A stretch of DNA of 64,000 bases from contig QVOM02000021.1 of NCBI GenBank assembly GCA_003586115.2, positions 12,364,478-12,428,477 of the forward strand. The letters are read 5' to 3'. The notes under the pieces were generated by a model. The model did no database searches. It had not been told where the DNA came from and was given only the letters and a program-made list of their open reading frames with translations. Shown one piece after another: positions 1-12,240 of the stretch; the first letter of the stretch is position 1, and every line of letters begins with the position of its first letter. A program made the position numbers and the translations under genes. This DNA comes from Salvator merianae. Its lineage: Eukaryota > Chordata > Lepidosauria > Squamata > Teiidae.

Positions 1-984
1 ATTGTTTCAAGACTGTTGTTCAGAATCTGAATCTCGGCATGATCTCACAAACCAGAGGGAAGAATGTCCATGTACCCATTGACAGAACACGCTTTAATTA
101 GAGTCAGAGCGCTAGATGAGATAAATTTCAGTTGTTTTTTTTAAAGATAGTTATGATGTTCAAGTGTTACTAATATCTTTAAAAATGCATCAGGAATAAA
201 AAGGTGTGTAAAGCGTTATAATCAAGTTTATTGTTCTGGTCTGGTTTAGATTTTCCTGCTGTATAGAAAGTACACTCACCTCTCCTTAATTCACTGAGGA
301 CACTTTCCTGAAATATCTGTACACAAAAAATAGTGGACATACTGGAGGCTGGTAGTGAAGCAGGAGGGTAATTTCCAGAAACAAACACTGTTTCCTCAGT
401 CTTTTTCAGAAGGAAATGGGGGTTGTAGGACAGGAAATAAGTGATTGCTTCCATGTGGGGACCCCTAAGGCCATCAAGTCCATGGCCCCAGTCCTAACAA
501 TGCAACTGTCTTTAATATAGCACACCTGATTCTCTTCTCTTCAGCTCCTACTCCTACTTCCCTCTTTCCATTTGCTCTTTCCCGTCCAACGTGACTGCTC
601 CTTAGATTTCTGCTGAATACTGCAAGTAAGTTAAACTGCCGACGGAGAAAGACAGGTGGAAGAGCGTAATAGGGAAGTTTATGAGCAGGAGGACAAATGC
701 TGCTGAGTTAGATGTTTAACCTTGAATGCTGACAGTCTAATAATGAAAGACTGTAAAGAATCTTGAAAGATAAATGATTTACTTAAAAAAAACCCCAAAA
801 ACTATTTAGTGGCCTAAATCAATGTTCCTTAAAAGATCAGGACATGAAAGTTCATAGCTTGTCCAACTTCTCTCTTATAAATTACCCCTGGCTGGTTGCT
901 TTCTTCAGCCCCACAAGCCAGTTCTAACAATGGCAGGAGTTTGTTTTGAAGTGAATCACATCCACCAGGACCAGTTTGTGTGTT
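1..984. other. Intergenic DNA, nothing recognised
   Basis: AT-rich sequence without a recognisable coding exon, RNA gene or repeat family. Open frames here are short and show no protein-like pattern. Confidence 0.5.
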
Positions 985-1190
985 AACTTTTGTTTTAATT
1001 TTATTAATAATAAAACATAACAGAAAATAACAGATCACAACAAAAAACAGTGCTCCCCCCAAAAAAATACAGAAAAAGGAAAAAAATATTTAACCTACCC
1101 CTTGTGCACAACGGTTGACAACCTCTAGACTAATTCTTCCATTTTCTTTCTCTTTCATTTTAAGCTGGACCAAAGCGTCTTGATATTGAT
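985..1190 (-). mobile_element. L1-like LINE 3' fragment
   Basis: The block shares a run of matching phrases, in the same order, with the better-bounded insert at 18852-19341: a T-rich start, 'gtgctcccccc' then an A-run, 'taccccttgtgcac', 'ggttgacaac', 'cttccat' and 'agctggaccaaag'. Both copies read 3' to 5' on the plus strand, so the element is on the minus strand. The right-hand copy encodes an L1-like C-terminus; this one keeps only the 3' untranslated part and the very end of coding sequence. Ends are approximate and no target-site duplication was seen. Confidence 0.6.
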
Positions 1191-1539
1191 GTCCAGGGTT
1201 CCAAGCTATCTAAAGGGGTCCTGCAGTGTATGGGGAGTAAATGTCCTCCCATGACACTAGCTGCACCTTTGCCTTTAATTTTAAGGCATGATGGAAAGAT
1301 GCTTCCTTTTGAAGCCCTGTTGCCACAGCACCCATTTCTTTGTTGCTTAGAAGTAAGGATGCTACTCATTCCTCCTTCCTAAAGCAGCTTCTGAGTGCTG
1401 AGAGACAACTTTGCAACTTGGTCCAAAAAGAAGTCTGTTCCTGTTTGTTACGTTTGTTTGTTTTCCTTTCCTTCCTGGATGTAGCTTCAGGAAAGAAAAG
1501 GAAACTTTGCCTTCCAAACTGAGGCCAAATGCAGGGGTG

Positions 1540-1668
1540 CATCCATGCAGTTTTCTTGGCAAAGATATAGAAGTGGTTTGTTTTATCTTCTTCTGAGAGA
1601 TGGTAGGATCAAATCTGTGACTCTCCGATTTCCATCCAGTAACTTTACTATTGAGCTATAGCTGCCTC
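1540..1668 (-). mobile_element. tRNA-derived SINE, antisense
   Basis: Read on the minus strand from 1668, the sequence starts with a tRNA-like head. The A-box-like segment is 'TAGCTCAATAGTAAAG' and the B-box-like segment is 'GATTTGATCCTACC' about 45 bases later. The body contains 'tttcttggcaaagatat' (plus-strand sense), which recurs at 24076 and in degraded form at 28668, so this is a dispersed family. Boundaries are approximate. Confidence 0.6.
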
Positions 1669-3849
1669 TGCAGAGACACCAGGGTGAAGTTTTCATTGTG
1701 GAAGAGGTGTTTTGCAAGGGGAGCTGTCTACATACTGTATAGTATATTTATCCCCACTCCCTGTCCCTGACTTTTGATGTCATCCTGTTATGTATTTATC
1801 TCGCTCCCTCCTAGCAATAAACAATGATGCAAAAATGTTACATGGTGGGGCAAACAAGTTTAAAAATTGTGACAGAAGGTGCCTGGAACATCAAAAGAAG
1901 GGAAGGCTGAGTTGGGAACATCTGGTCTTGTCTCTAGGCCTGGTACTGGGGAGAAGATTCCTTAACCATTCATAAGACAATGTGATCCAGGTGTGCCGAG
2001 GATTAGCTCACTACTGATTTTGGATCAGGAGCTGTTTTTGGATTGCCACTTGTCAGAAATGGAGAGTCAGAAATGGAGAAAACCTGGGGCAGGAGCTGAT
2101 GGAAGCTTTGTGAAAGGAGAATAGCAAATATGTAGTTGCCTTAGGGGATGCCACTTTCCAGGTGCTCTAAGACCTGTTCCCCGGGGGGGGGGGGAACATT
2201 GCTTTACAAGTGGAGTTTACCCTACAACAGTGATGCAGCAAGGCAAATATTGGTTCCCTGCCTTAATCCGCACACCTGCATATCCTGATCTAGCAGTCAG
2301 CTCTTTGAGGCCTCATGTAGATGCAGCCTCTGTAGTAGTTTATAGCATTGGAGAGGATGATGGGAGAAAGTCAGGTTTCATATAGAAGCTGCAAAAGAAA
2401 ATAAATCAGATTGTTGGGAAGACTGGAGATGCGAGGATGTGCAATTATTCTCCATTTAAAAATGTAAAAATCAGGAGTGACTTGGTTAACCCAGCCAAAT
2501 TAGTCTCAGGACAGAAAATCCTGAACTTTCAGCAAAAAAATGAAATATTGAATATATTGAGTTAATCCAAATGTCTCAGTTTGTTCCTTATTTTAATATT
2601 GCATTTTATAAAATCCTGCCAGTCTGCATAAATCCATGATGTTTCTATTTAAAAAAGGAAAAAACAGGGTAAAATGCAAGCTTCATGCTTATGGAAATAG
2701 ATGCAGAAGCACTCTGTTGACTGTTATCAGCTTGTGGGTGAGAGATGGTTTTGCTGAAGTTCTTAGCTAGCCTTGTTATTTTGTGAAATCAGGAAAGCAT
2801 TTTCAAATCCTACTATATATGGAATACAACCATACTATGACCCACTACCCTCTTCACTAGAAACCAATGAAAAGTCAATATGGGTTGATTTTCAATGGTC
2901 CCCACACATTCTATGAATAATTTTACAGAGGATTAAATTTACAGTTATCCTTTGCCCAGCTCTTCATTCATTTGAGAATACCCATCCTGTTTTCTGCTGC
3001 AAGCACTTTTAAAATGTGTTTCGGCTAGACCTTGCTCTTGAGACGTAAGTGCAAAATTATTTTCAATGCTTCAAATGATGGAAGTTCTAAAAATTCAGAT
3101 GACTAAATTCTGTCTTTCTTTTTGGAGTTCTATAAATATGGTATTTACTTAATATTGAAATAAATAGGTCATATTAGATATAACTAATCTGACACAAGTT
3201 CTGCCAACTCTTTTTCACCTGTTGTCTTCATTTAGTTACAGAATAAACACAGTTTTATTCTAAACCATGTTTAGTCCTTGGTTCTCCCGAATAGAACTGG
3301 AAAACTGCCCACTTTAAAAAAAAAGAAAAAAAGCAAGTTGCTGCAGCCTAACCAGAGTCAGCTGCCTATAATGATTGAAAGGGAGAAAAAGGAGACAGTA
3401 AAATGTAGAAGAAAGTGGGGAATACGAGTGGGAGAGTAATTTTAAAAAGAGGCAAGAAGAGAAGGAAACATAACTTTTCAGGTGTTTTGTACCAGACAAG
3501 GGAGCAAAGCTCATATTTGCAGCGTTCTTGGTTTCAGAGAGGAAGAAATGATGGAATGGAAGGAAATGGGATGACTTGGGGCTACAGCATGAATGAGCGA
3601 AGTGAACCAAAGACAGGATATCAAAGACACTTAGCTAGGCTTGGGAAGTTGCCCTAAATAGCCATCACAGTACCATCTGCCCTCAGTTGTCCCGCATCTT
3701 GGGCAACCAGGCTTCTTCTACACAGCATACTTGATAGACGATGCAGAGGCAGGTCATGGGCCAGTCACTCAATTGAAGCCAAGACTGAAGCAGTGGCTGG
3801 TGTTGCATGCCAGGAGTCATCCACTCCACCAGAGCCCAGCCCAGCCCAG
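1669..3849. other. Intergenic DNA, nothing recognised
   Basis: No gene or repeat family could be supported. It contains a 12-base G run at about 2183-2194 next to a C stretch, and several short A runs. Confidence 0.45.
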
Positions 3850-3959
3850 TTCTTCAGATTTGTTGCCCAGGATCTTATATATTGTTTTAAATATAGTTTA
3901 AAATATTAGTATTAATTAATATCCTTATTTTCCTCCTTCCTTGTTATCATCAATTTTTA

Positions 3960-4083
3960 TTTTTTATAGGATGATCTGTCTTTCGTGTTGTTTACTACTG
4001 AATCCATGTGTTTTGGTTCTTTGGTTTATTGTAACCCACCCTGAGACCTCTGTGTATAGAGCAAGACAGAAATAAAATAATTA
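3960..4083 (+). mobile_element. L2-like LINE 3' end
   Basis: The segment ends in 'taacccaccctgagacctc', then 'agagcaagacagaaataaaat'-type sequence. This is the sense form of the 3' end seen in antisense at 14431 and 24229 (TATCCCGCCCTATACCTG...). The same tail occurs at least eight times in the window. It is a severely 5'-truncated copy; upstream sequence to about 3850 may belong to it but is too degraded to say. Confidence 0.6.
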
Positions 4084-5334
4084 TCACTGCTGATGTATTT
4101 CTGCATCCTTAGCTTACAGTAGTGACCTTGGTGCAATGAAATATCAGAAGCCTACAATAAATAAACTCAGGCAGTTAATTAATTTACAAAATCCACTTGA
4201 CCAAGTAATTATCAGCCTAACCTTGTCAGCTATCTATGAGAACTATTTAGTGCTTGGTTTCAATAAAGGTAAATAAGCCTGCAATTTGAATATGCAACAG
4301 TTGAATCGATAATGGTGTCTGTCTTTGAGATTCATTGCTCAGACATTTTGCTATCATATGCAGTACTAAAAATGCCCCTGGGTTTCTCTTGGGTTATTTG
4401 TGGGCAGAAGTGAATGTTGTTTGGACAAATAAAAGATGGATGAAAGCATTTTCTTAAAAAACAAATTGTTTATTGAGTGCTTGAGCATTACAGATATAGA
4501 ATATTTGGGGTTTTTTTTGCAGAAGCACTTCAGTTATCTACCTGTAAGACAGGATTGTCAACTTATTGACTACCCAGATGATGCTAGAGGACAGGGTTTA
4601 TCACTCATGACTGTTGACTTGGATGGCTGAGGCTGGTGGGAGTTTGACAATATCTAGAAGGCCACCATGGCATAACATACCTAGATTCCTTTGTCTTGAA
4701 TCCCAAGTATTTACAAATATTTGTTGTTTATTTGCAGCTGACCCTAATTCAAAATGTTGATTATGACCATGTCTCCACTTCTGGGGGAGATGGCTCCTTT
4801 TGTGGTGGATGGGGGAGATGTCCCAGAAAAAGGCACCTTCTGCATCTCCATTTCAGAGAACTGGAGTGCCATGTTGAGTGGCAGCTCCATGCAGGGTGGG
4901 GGAAAGCATCCTGCATATAGCTTCATCACTGCTGTCAATAGTGCAAACGTGGTGGCAGCGGGCACCTTATTCCTACAATGTGTGTCTCTCCATGAGGTAA
5001 GTGGAGATGTGACCTATAATGTAGGAAGTCCTAAACAATTTGGGATACATCTTCCTAACAAAGCACCTTATTCCCCCATGTCTGCCAAGTTGGACCCTGG
5101 TAATGACAGAAAAGGTACCTGTGATAGGTTTGTTACTGATAAATTACATGTATGTAAACTCAGTAGGGAGGAAGAAACACTACAGCAAGTTCCAAACAGG
5201 TGCAAAGGAATTTATTTAACGGAAGTATCATGCAGGGAAAACTAACAACTAACCATCACCTTTGACGTTTAGATTTCTCCGAGTGCTGTCCTGCCAGGGA
5301 GGGAGAGTTACATTTTAAATATGTTTTGGGTATA
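4084..5334. other. Intergenic DNA with one unassigned open frame
   Basis: A 163-codon plus-strand open frame runs 4754-5245. I recognise no domain in it. Overlapping long frames on both strands in the same interval suggest locally stop-poor sequence rather than a gene. No splice context or promoter could be tied to it. Confidence 0.4.
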
Positions 5335-5339
5335 TACTG

Positions 5340-5425
5340 TATATTTTATCTTTTGTGACCCACCCTGGGACCTTCTGGTGAAGGGGCAACATATAAATTT
5401 TTAAATAAAATAAATAATCAATAAA
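5340..5425 (+). mobile_element. L2-like LINE 3' end
   Basis: Contains 'gtgacccaccctgggacctt' followed by an A-rich 'aaataaaataaataat' tail, the same 3' end as at 4025-4083. Only the tail is recognisable. Confidence 0.55.
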
Positions 5426-5430
5426 GGTTT

Positions 5431-6079
5431 CCTGGCTTTATCCTACTATTTACAAATATGTGCACCCTCAAGTTTCTTTGACACTCTGCATCATGGTGAG
5501 TCATACCAATCCATTCTCTCACTCACAGAATCACAAGCAATCCGCATCTCCTGCCTTCAGTTTTGCTATCAGCTTCTACAAATTCTTCTGATCTTGGTGT
5601 CTCTTCTCCTCCCAGTCTTCCTGCTCTCTTCTGTACAACAGCTTTTCTTTAACTCTTCTCCAGCTTCACGTGACTTCAGCCTCTCTCCTCTTCCTCCTTT
5701 CCTTCAGTCCACATTCCTCCACTTTTATCTCTCCTTCAGCTAATCAACAGTTACATTTTACCTTTGCTAGAAAGTTCCTGACTTGCAGCTGTTTTGCATC
5801 TCCCATTCTAGGAGCTACCTCTTAAAGGCACAGCTTCCACAGTCTCTTCTCACAGATCACTCCTGAAGAACCACCAACCTGTGGAGAGAAGTATGTGTCT
5901 GCTATCGATGGTTTTCAGGTAGCTGTGCAAGGCACACCTTCTCATACACTTATGGGGGAAATTAGTGAACAGATATTAATTTTGGCCTGCTTACTAGATT
6001 GTTTTTATTGACCTAATGGGTACTGAATGATTTCTAATATTTTCATCTGAGTTATTTCTAATCAAGTCCCACCTTGAAT
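5431..6079. other. Pyrimidine-rich intergenic DNA
   Basis: About 5500-5830 is rich in CTT and CTCC on the plus strand. It may be degraded non-coding repeat. No gene supported. Confidence 0.4.
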
Positions 6080-7760
6080 CCTGTTATCAGGCTGGTGCCC
6101 ATAGCACAGCCATGAAGGGAAAAGGTGCTTCTGAAAAGTCTTAACTTCCCCCATAATTCATTTGGACCCTCTGAGGATGTTTGCATCTCACTATCACCTC
6201 TTGTGCAATAATGCACACTGACCTGTGTCCAGTCCAACTCACAACAGGATTTACACCATCTGGGCTCTATCCATCAACCTTCCTGTTTCATTGCCCATAA
6301 CTCCATGAACTATCATGGTGCTTTACAGGCTCCACAGATGTGCCAAGGGCATTTAGGAGCAATTGCGTCAATGTCTCTACTCATCTCACAATTCCAGAGA
6401 GAGACCAGATCCTCAGCAGCAATGCCATCCATGTTCCCCAGAGCATTCAGGAATTGCTCAGATTCCATAGGTCTCCAGGGCCATACCATCTCAATAAGTT
6501 CCTCCACCCCTGCAGAAAGGAGCTACCCCTGCAAATCTTAATCTTACCAGCAAGTGATACATCCATAACAATGGACTTACCACCAGCCCTCCATTCCTCT
6601 CTGTGGCAAACATAGATCAAGGATATGTCCAGCTATAAGAGTTGGGCCAGTAACATACTGAGACAACCCTATGGTTGTCGTGGAGGCCATGAAGACCTGA
6701 ATCAGCCCACTGAGAACAGTCTCCGCATAGATGTTTAAATTTCCCAACACTGCCATGGCAGGGACTTCCAACATCACATTCAAGACCACACCAGCCAGCT
6801 CAGGTGGGGAGTTTGCTGAGCAGGGTAGTACTCCAGGAACACCTCTCCGTCTCGCTGGCTCATGAGCAAGAACAAGCTGAGTAAACTGGCTACCTTGCAA
6901 GAGGGATGGAAGTTCCCCTCCCTACCAGTCTGGAACAGTGCTGTACCAAATAACCTGGGAGACAAAGCTGGGTGAAACTAGGCTCACTCAGTTCATCCAT
7001 CCAGATCTCAATAATGCATTTCAGATCAGCCCCTTCATCCAGAATCAAATCATGGATGAGTAATGTTTTATTCTGGACTGACCTGGCATTCAGGAGCAGC
7101 AGTACCTCAACAGTTGGGCCAGTTGATAGGCATCCCCAAAGTCTGCCAGTTGGAAGGCAGACCAGAAGGCTTCAATATCTTTAATACATCTAACACTCTT
7201 TCTCTTAATCTGACCCTTTTGTCTCCCAGTGCCATATCTCCCCCTGCCCATCACCAAAGCAATAGTAGCCCCCTGTACAGGTCTCTCCTCCCTTCCCTGC
7301 CTTGACACATTATTCCCTCCCCCCTCGAAAGAACACTGTACAAATAAATAAGCTAGAACAATAACAAACAATAAGCAAGTTAAAAACAACCAAATTTTAA
7401 AACTCCCAAACCCTCCCATGAAATCCAAAGGTCCTGGACCACAGAGCTTGTCCCTCACCCTAGCCTCCCCCCCCTTCAGTAGTGAACCACCAGTGGCAGC
7501 CCACCACCACAGGCAGCCCTTGAATATAGCCCCAGCAGCTGAACTACTAGGGCCCTTGTTAGCTTCCTTGAAGAGCTGTGTTAAAGGACCCAGTCCTGTC
7601 AAGAAGCACCTCCACTCACAGTGCAACAGTTCTGGAACTGAAGGATCTGAAAGCCAGCAGGGTCGTGCAGCAAAAGCAAGAGCCAAGAAAGTGGGCAGCC
7701 CAGCCTCTCCCACTGGGCACAGATGGTTCAACTTCCCACTCTCCTGGCGAGGCTTCAAAG
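6080..7760 (-). mobile_element. L2-like LINE, 5' part with endonuclease domain
   Basis: On the minus strand the piece at about 7130-6890 translates, with frame slips, to an endonuclease start (LLLLNARSVQNKTLLIHDL, then a D-E-G-A-D segment and a W-M-D-E segment). At 6760-6600 it continues with a LGNLNIYAE block, the equivalent of the usual GDFN motif, and SQYVTGPT. At 6507-6313 it reads AEDLVSLWNCEMSR. This is the apurinic-type endonuclease of an L2/CR1-clade ORF2. Upstream (7758-7090) is a 222-codon frame with one hydrophobic stretch that I treat as LINE leader. Stops and frame changes show it is dead. The reverse transcriptase is missing. Confidence 0.8.
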
Positions 7761-8093
7761 TACATAAAGAGGAAGTAAGGTGAGGAAAGCATTTTCATGG
7801 CTTCCCAAGGAAGGGAGAAAAAAAGTACATGTGACCTCAGCAGGAAGGTAACTGAGAGGTAAAGATTTAGGCTACAGAGACAAAGCTGGAAGATTAGGCA
7901 GCCCTAACTGTCCTTTTCCCCAGTGCCTCTAATTTGTTGGTGCAAAATTCTGCATTATAGAATAGAACTCAAAATGAAAAGCAGCTTTATGAAGAGAAAC
8001 ACTGGAGGTACTGGATAGCATCAATAGCCAATCAGAACATGGCAAGAGTTAGCCAGAGTCTAGTTACACCTTCCTGACATTCAACCATCAAAG
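7761..8093. other. Spacer, nothing recognised
   Basis: Short interval between two LINE fragments with no supported feature. Confidence 0.4.
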
Positions 8094-8645
8094 CTACAGA
8101 AAAGGGCAACCAGAATGATCAATGAATTGGAACACCTCCCTTGTGGAAATCAGGCTGCAACATCTTGGCCTCTTCAGCCTTGAAAGATGGCATTTAAGAA
8201 GGGGCCTGATTGAAGTATGTAAAATCATGCACAATGTGGACAAGGTGGATAGAGAAGAATTCTTTTCTCTGTTGCACAACACTAGGACCGGGGGCACTCT
8301 CTGAAGCTGAAGGGTAGGAGAGGTAGGACCAACAAAGGGAAGTATTTTTTCACCCAGAAGGTCATCACTCTATAGAACTTACTACCAGAAGAGGTGGTGA
8401 CAGCAATCAGCCTGGATAGCTTTAAGAATTGGAAAGATTCATGGAGGTCAGGTGTATCAAAGGTTGGAGAGACAGACAAGATACCTCTAAAGGCCATTTG
8501 CAGGGAGTCAAGAGCAAGTGAAGGTTTTGCCTTTATGTTCTGCTTGAGAATACCCAGAAGCAACTGGTGAGACACTGTTTGAGACAGGATGCTGGAGTAA
8601 ATGGTCCATGGCCTGATCCAGCAGGGCTGTTCTAATGTTTTCAAG
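8094..8645 (+). mobile_element. CR1-type LINE, 3' end of ORF2 and tail
   Basis: The plus strand translates to the C-terminal part of a CR1-type ORF2: a LQHLGLFSLERWHLRRGL block, then IMHNVDKVDREEFF, then a frame change into a FFTQRVIT / LPEEVV-like block. It ends in the family tail 'gatccagcagggctgttcta'. The same 3' end recurs at 42555-42870 and 52795-52890. Frame breaks show decay. It is 5'-truncated, as is usual for CR1 copies made by target-primed reverse transcription. Confidence 0.85.
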
Positions 8646-9382
8646 TACTTCAGTGAAGAGCTTCAGTACATCCTGAAATCCAATTTTGCTGAATTTAAGA
8701 TATGGTTAATTATATACTATTAGATTGTTTATCAGTTTATTATGTGTAAGAAGTTGTTCAGCAGGAGAATATTTAAATGATTATCAAATTATGAGAACTG
8801 CAAAGACAGAATATTGCATAAACAAAGGCTTCTAGCCTCTGATTAACTACAGATGAATATTAGGGGTTAGAAAAGAGCTGTGCTGATTTAGCCAACAATC
8901 AATTTTAACTAAATTAATTTGCCCATTTTCTAAAACTGTAAGATAGGGCAAGGAAAACAACAGATGACCAACTTCTGTAACAGATGGCTGTTAGTTGCCT
9001 TGTTGAAAAAAACTGTATCTTGAACATAAAAAATTATTTTCCTTACTTGGAACACTGATTTTGTATTTAATTACACTGTCAATTAAAAATAATATATCCC
9101 ATTTTGTTCCCTATTTTGTTGTTTTTTTTAATCTTTTTTATACTTTCTCATTTTTAAGCTTTTCACAATTGGTCACCAACTGGGACATTTTTTTGTCTTT
9201 TTTCTTTTAAAAAATATTCCACTTTATTTACAGACATATAATTACTACTGCATTTATCTCCCTTATTAGAGTGAATATTGATATCCACTTAAGAAACTCT
9301 TTCTTTTCTAAAATGAAGTTTCTAAATATAAAATTGCACATTATTCTTAGGATAGATCTACACATGGGAAATGGGGCAACAA
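8646..9382. other. AT-rich intergenic DNA
   Basis: Very AT-rich with long T runs around 9110-9210. No gene or repeat family recognised. Confidence 0.4.
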
Positions 9383-10263
9383 CTAAGGCTGTGTTCAGAC
9401 TAGCGATTTTTAAAATCGCCTGCATGAAAGGAGCGGATAGTTTCTGGGCGCAAAGGAAAAAAGTCTTCCACACGCACTTACCGAAGAGGCGCTTCACCGA
9501 TCCAAAATCACAGCCTGCTAAGGGAGCTGCTCCCTGATTGGCCACTCCCCGCCTCTCTGCCAAGCAGTTCCCCAAGTCGTTAACTCCTTAACTGCCAGGA
9601 TCTCCTCACATCACCAGATTGCTTATTTCCCCATTTACTGGAGCCGGATCACTTATTTTCCCATTTACCGAAGCCTCGGGGAACCAGAGCAGCAGGCAGA
9701 GAGTTGAAGCAGAGGGCAGAGAGGAAACCTTTCGTTTGGAAAAGGGAAAACCCCGACAGTTAAGGACTTGTATGGAAGCTGCTTCTGCAGAGAGGCAGGA
9801 AGTGGATGCCTCATTTGAACTGAGTAGAAGGAGAGATTTGCCGGCATGGGGAGAAAAGGGGAGGGAGAGATTTGCCAGTGCAGAGAAACTTTTCAATCCC
9901 CTTGTCTTCTGTAGTTAAAAAAGCACACTGGACTTTAGTAGCGAGGGGCTTTCTCCCACGCCTCGTTCAGGATGTCTTTTTTTATCTACAGAAGGCAGGG
10001 AGTTTGAAAAGTTTCCCCGTGCTGGCAAGAGCTCGCTTGCCCCCTCCCTTCTTGTGCTATTGTCCCAGGGCTTCCTGCAAGGCTCTGATTGGTTGAGGTG
10101 CTTCCCAAGGCGACCCGAAAGCACAGGAAAGCTGAATATAGAAGAGCCGACCCAGGCAGCCTCCGAGAGGCGCAGAAACAGCTTTATCAAAGAGCTTTAT
10201 GAATGCCGCAGCTTCCGTGCAACTGGAAGACGGCCAAAATAGCCCGTCTGATCACACCCTTAG
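9383..10263. mobile_element. Non-autonomous DNA transposon with terminal inverted repeats
   Basis: The left end 'ctaaggctgtgttcagac' is matched by the reverse complement of the right end, 'ctaagggtgtgatcagac'. About 22 of the outer 29 bases pair. A small hairpin 'gcgatttttaaaatcgc' lies just inside the left end. The 881 bp body is clearly more GC-rich than its flanks and has no transposase frame, so it is a MITE-like passenger. No convincing target-site duplication was seen, so the superfamily is not assigned. Confidence 0.65.
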
Positions 10264-10479
10264 AGTGGCCAGAGGTCATCTGGGTTACACATAGTCCTCT
10301 CTCATTGTGCACTAGTTCCATCCTATAGATCCAAGAAAGCACCCTTTTGGCTAAGCAGGATGAGGATCTCTGAGGGTGCTTTTGTGGTACTAAGTCCAAT
10401 GAGGACAATGTATGTCTAGCCATGCTTCTCTTTCTGAGGTTGGACTTACCTACTTTGTGGGTGTGCTGGAGAAGTAGGA
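10264..10479. other. Spacer, nothing recognised
   Basis: Interval between the inverted-repeat element and the DIRS-like remnant; no feature supported. Confidence 0.35.
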
Positions 10480-10499
10480 GTATTCTAATCAGGATGGAC

Positions 10500-12240
10500 C
10501 TTCTATCCCAGTGAGAGTCCCATCACCCAGATCCAGAGTGGCTATGCTTGACAGTGTGGAAACTCTCAGGAAGTACCTTGAGGAGCTGGGATATGACACA
10601 GCAGTAATTCAGAACATGCTAGCAGACAAATGGAGCTTAACCAGGAGGATCAATAGCTCTTCCTGCCAAAGACATTTTGCAGACAGTACGGGATCCATAA
10701 CATAAATCACCTTAGTGTATCAGTTCCAGACATCCTTGCCTTTCTTCAGCAAGCACTGGATCAAGACCTTTCTCTAAGCACAATTATGAAGAAAGCGACA
10801 CCCTTATTCTCAGTTTTGGAATTAAGTACCAGTACTCCCATGACTTCTCCCTCTTTCGTCTGCAGTCCTAAAGGACACTAAAGTCTCTTGTCCACTTGCA
10901 CAGTATTTGTTAGTGTGCACTGCAGAGGCCAGTCTTAAATCAGGCAATCTGGGTCAAGGCCAGAGTGGTCTGCAATCTGTCCTGTCTCAACTTCAGAAGT
11001 TGGAAATGAACATTTCCAGCCTCCCAAGTTCCCAGCTGTTTTTTTTTCTTTTTTTTTAAACTAGGTATCTAGCAATGGCTCAGTTCTGTGGCTATTTCCA
11101 ATAGTCTGGCAATATGGTGCCAGACTCCACATGCTGATTCGTCTAATCCATTGCTGGGAACACTAGGGAGACTGCTTTAAAGTGATCTCCCCATGGACAC
11201 TATTTTCATGCCATGGATCACTTCAATACTTGGTTCTCTGCAGACAAAGGAGATCCCAGAAGACATGGCCTCCTAGGTCCCACTCTGGTGTACAGACCCA
11301 GCATACCCCAAATTGAGTTGGCATGGCCCTACGAGACCATGCAGAAGCGGCACTACTGTACACAGATGGAGCACCAACTATGTGGAGCCTAAACACAGTT
11401 CTTATGGCCCTTACTCAAGATCCAGTCATACAATCAGACAGATATCCATCTGTTTACTTACATACAAAGCAGTTTTCTATTACACTGGCTAGAAGAATAT
11501 CAGGTCATATCTTCACTTCAAAATGCAGGCAAAACTGCTTACCAGGTATTCAGGGGGCATCGCAATCACCACTTGAAATGACATCTCCTTATCTCCACTT
11601 TCAAGCAAAGAGGCATTCTTGAAATGACTCTCCAGAGCTGCTTCACTGAGGACAACAGAACTACGCCCTCACAAAATGAAACAGCAGTTGTACCTGGTAG
11701 TTAAGTGGCACAGCTGCCATAAGGCACTTTCTGCAACCTCAGCTGCAACCTTGCCTGTAAGTGGCGTTGTGGCCTTCCAGAATATCCCTGCTTTATTCCA
11801 GAATATAGCAGAATAAGTAAGTGACATCTGGATGCAGCCTGATTCTGACTCCACGGAAACAAAGAAATACATTTGCCATTATTCTGCCTCAAGCCTTGTC
11901 ATGAGCTCAAAAACCTTTCATGCTGGCTGGATGTCAAAAAAGCAATTAAGATATACTTTAAAAAATCAAACAAGTCTTCCACACTTTTCATTTCCTTCAG
12001 CTCCCATAATCTGGGATTATTAAGATCAAGCAAGGTAACTCTAGTGCCGCTTTGAGCCTGCATCTGTCTGGCCTTTAAAGCACAGAAGCGTCAGCACACT
12101 CTACGTGCTCAGCCTCAACATCTACAGCCTTCTGTGAATGTGCTTATCATTCTGTGCACGTGTATCATTCAGACAGCCTTTAGCATGTGGTTCCAGGCGT
12201 GGCAAGAGGCTTTGGTTGACTAGAAGGGCAAGTAAAATTG
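10500..12240 (+). mobile_element. DIRS-like tyrosine-recombinase retrotransposon remnant
   Basis: Two separated stretches look like a DIRS/Ngaro-type tyrosine recombinase. At about 10690-10840, after frame slips, the plus strand reads SVPDILAFLQQALDQDLSLST, here cited only for its match to the N-terminal SAM-like fold. At about 11925-12165 it reads LDVKKAIKIYFKK, then a LFISF block, and finally AHSTCSASTSTAF. The last matches the HxxR active-site box with Arg replaced by Cys (codon tgc, a one-step CpG change from cgc). Sequence between these is too decayed to assign. No split direct or inverted repeats typical of the class were found. Confidence 0.5.

Noticed and set aside
4754..5245. A 163-codon plus-strand frame
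   Set aside because: No domain, signal or splice context, and overlapping open frames occur on the other strand. Treated as chance.
7090..7758. A 222-codon minus-strand frame with a membrane-like hydrophobic stretch
   Set aside because: It runs straight into the L2-like LINE endonuclease on the same strand and ends at its edge, so it is best read as LINE leader sequence, not a host gene.
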